This document shows positions 62,570-64,000 of a stretch of DNA of 64,000 bases, in pieces. Every line of letters starts with the position of its first letter. Position 1 is the first letter of the stretch. The position numbers were made by a program, and so were the translations under genes. The stretch comes from Muntiacus reevesi (lineage: Eukaryota; Chordata; Mammalia; Artiodactyla; Cervidae): positions 184,100,275-184,164,274 of the forward strand of contig NC_089249.1 in the NCBI RefSeq assembly GCF_963930625.1. Direction: 5' to 3'. The notes beneath the pieces are model-generated. The model ran no database searches, was not told where the DNA came from, and saw nothing but the letters and a program-made list of their open reading frames with translations.

Positions 62570-63200
62570 TGAGGCCGGAGGAAGCCAGAGGGTTGCCAGC
62601 GCCCCACGGAGGCTGAGTCCCGGAGCCTGCTGAGACCCCTCGGGGTGCCCTGGGCCCTTCTCTCCGCTGTCACTGCCCCCCTGAGGTCCAGGGTCTTCAG
62701 CAGCCTGAGGAGCACGGCTGTGGCAGAGGCTTCCGGGACTTTCTGCCCCTCCCCGGCCCCGGCCCCCACAGGGCCATGACTTTCGGTAAGTGACAGCCGC
62801 TCAGGAAGCCGAGGGGCCCACACAGGAAGGAGCGAGTGGGACTTTCCTCCGGCTGCTGCCCGGCTCTGCCCTCCCGTCGCTGGCCCAGGGCGGTCACCTC
62901 CAGGTAAGAGCTGATGGAGCCCCTTGGCTCGGGTCGGAGGTGGGGGTGGGGGGAGACTGTGCGGACGGCCGCCGCGGGGACAAAGGCAAGTGTGCCTTCT
63001 AGGTCTCAGAGAAAAGCCTTCTGACATAAGCTGGGACAGCTGGCGGTGCGGCCTCCGGCAAAGCGCTTCCCCCCTGGGCTTCAACTTCGTCCGGAGCACG
63101 AGGCCTCGAATTCCCAGCTTCCCGGACCTGAAGGAGTCCTTGCGCATGCGCCCAGAGCTCCAAGCTCTGGGGCTGCACTTCGCGACTCCTATGCCCCAGG
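62570..63200 (+). promoter_or_regulatory. JAK3: CpG-rich block, probable JAK3 promoter
   Basis: GC- and CpG-rich stretch in otherwise repeat-dominated DNA, surrounding the candidate JAK3 first exon. It contains GC boxes (CCCCGGCCCCGGCCC near 62751-62766) and ETS-like GGAA cores. Long open frames on both strands here are a by-product of base composition. Confidence 0.6.
62819..62903 (+). other. JAK3: Probable non-coding exon 1 of JAK3
   Basis: The sequence starting CACACAGGAAGGAGCGAG and passing through GTGGGACTTTCCTC resembles the start of the human JAK3 mRNA as I recall it. It ends at ...CACCTCCAG followed by GTAAGAG, a strong splice donor. Strand and position fit synteny: JAK3 lies divergently upstream of RPL18A. 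JAK3 is a tyrosine kinase paired with the common gamma chain in lymphoid cells. Its AUG and coding exons are not in this window. A second donor-like GTAAGTG at about 62785 could mark an alternative first exon. Confidence 0.65.
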
Positions 63201-63673
63201 TTCCGAGGCCCGAGCACGGTGACCAACCAACCTTCCCTCCTGGGCATGTGGGACTTTTGATGTTAAAACAGGGACGTTTCTCTGGGCGCCAAATAGACTT
63301 CCTATTTTTACTTTCGATATTTAAAAAATCATGTTTTAAAGATTTATTTTAAACAAAAGACACTGCTTTGTGATTCTGTTTACGTAAAGGTGCAAAGATC
63401 AGGGCGACTGTTAGAAATAAGGTTTTGGGCATCTCTGTGAGAAGTGACAGAGTAGGGTGGGGTGGGGAAAGTTCCAATTCCTGGTCTGGGAGCTGGTAAC
63501 ACTGGAGTGTCCCTAGGGGAAAGTTCTCTCTTCCCTATGTCCTACGTCCCTGATGGTAAGCCTCAAACCACTGTCCTAAGGGACCTTCCCGTCTGGTTTG
63601 GCTGACATTTGTCAAGTGCTTGCTGAGCATGTCACCAAGGGTTTGTATCATCTAGTGGGGATTAAATGTGTTG
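63201..63673. other. Start of JAK3 intron 1 (if the exon call is right)
   Basis: Unique sequence, AT-rich near 63300-63370. No further exon found before the window end. Confidence 0.45.
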
Positions 63674-63806
63674 ATTGGAGAAGGCAATGGCACCCCACTC
63701 CAGTACTCTTGCCTGGAAAATCCCATGGATGGCGGAGCCTGGTGGGCTGCAGTCTGTGGGGTCGCACAGAGTCGGACACAACTGAAACGCCTTAGCGGCA
63801 GCAGCG
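63674..63806 (+). repeat. Bov-A2 SINE, single unit, sense
   Basis: GGAGAAGGCAATGGCACCCC start, CCTTAGCGGCAGCAGCG end. Confidence 0.92.
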
Positions 63807-63820
63807 AATATATTAATGAG

Positions 63821-64000
63821 CTTTCCTGGTGACTCAGAAGGTAAAGAATCTGCCTACAATGCAGGAGAACTCGGTTCAATCCCTGGGTTCGGAGGATTCC
63901 CCTGGAGAAGGGAATGGCTACCCACTCCAGTATTTTTGCTGGAGAATTCCATGGACTGAGGAGCCTGGTGGGCTACAGTCCATGGGGTGGTGAGAGTCAG
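63821..64000 (+). repeat. Bov-tA SINE, cut by the window end
   Basis: GCTTTCCTGGTGACTCAG head and BovA body to the last base. Confidence 0.92.

Noticed and set aside
62407..63147. 246-codon minus-strand open frame
   Set aside because: Lies across the CpG-rich JAK3 promoter block; no conserved domain, low complexity, no splice or poly(A) support.

Overview
This is genomic DNA from a bovid ruminant, probably cattle or a close relative. The evidence is the dense mixture of ruminant-specific retroposons (BovB/RTE LINEs, Bov-tA and Bov-A2 SINEs, CHR SINEs) with older mammalian repeats (L1, L2, MIR, MER20, MaLR LTRs, Tigger-type DNA elements), plus intron-containing genes with GT-AG junctions. The gene order matches the mammalian block SLC5A5 - RPL18A - JAK3 (human 19p13.11), read here in reverse.

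Layout. 1-16.8 kb is intergenic, mostly repeats, including a BovB LINE with an inverted 5' part. 16.95-30.1 kb (minus strand) is SLC5A5, the sodium/iodide symporter. All 15 coding exons can be placed and give a 642-residue protein without a break. Its TATA-like box and GC-rich promoter lie at about 30.5 kb. Intron 12 carries a 2.25-kb insertion that looks like an L1-mobilised copy of an RNA ending at an endogenous-retrovirus LTR poly(A) site. 30.6-36.6 kb is the SLC5A5 upstream region. 36.6-39.97 kb (minus strand) is RPL18A (5 coding exons, 176 residues, TOP-type start site) with the H/ACA snoRNA SNORA68 in intron 3. 40.3-49.9 kb is repeat-rich. 49,923-57,254 is a complete but heavily damaged class II (betaretrovirus-like) provirus with two LTRs, a tRNA-Lys-type primer site, a polypurine tract and a perfect 6-bp target duplication. 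57.3-61 kb is mainly antisense L1. 62.6-63.2 kb is a CpG-rich promoter with what I read as the non-coding first exon of JAK3 (plus strand); its coding exons lie beyond the window.

How the parts work together. SLC5A5 moves iodide into thyroid and mammary cells with sodium. RPL18A is a constitutive 60S ribosomal protein, and its spliced intron yields a pseudouridylation guide RNA for rRNA. JAK3 is a cytokine-receptor kinase of blood cells. They are neighbours by synteny rather than by shared function. The repeats dominate the rest of the window and preserve readable insertion histories (nested elements and target duplications), which supply most of the observations in Part 2.
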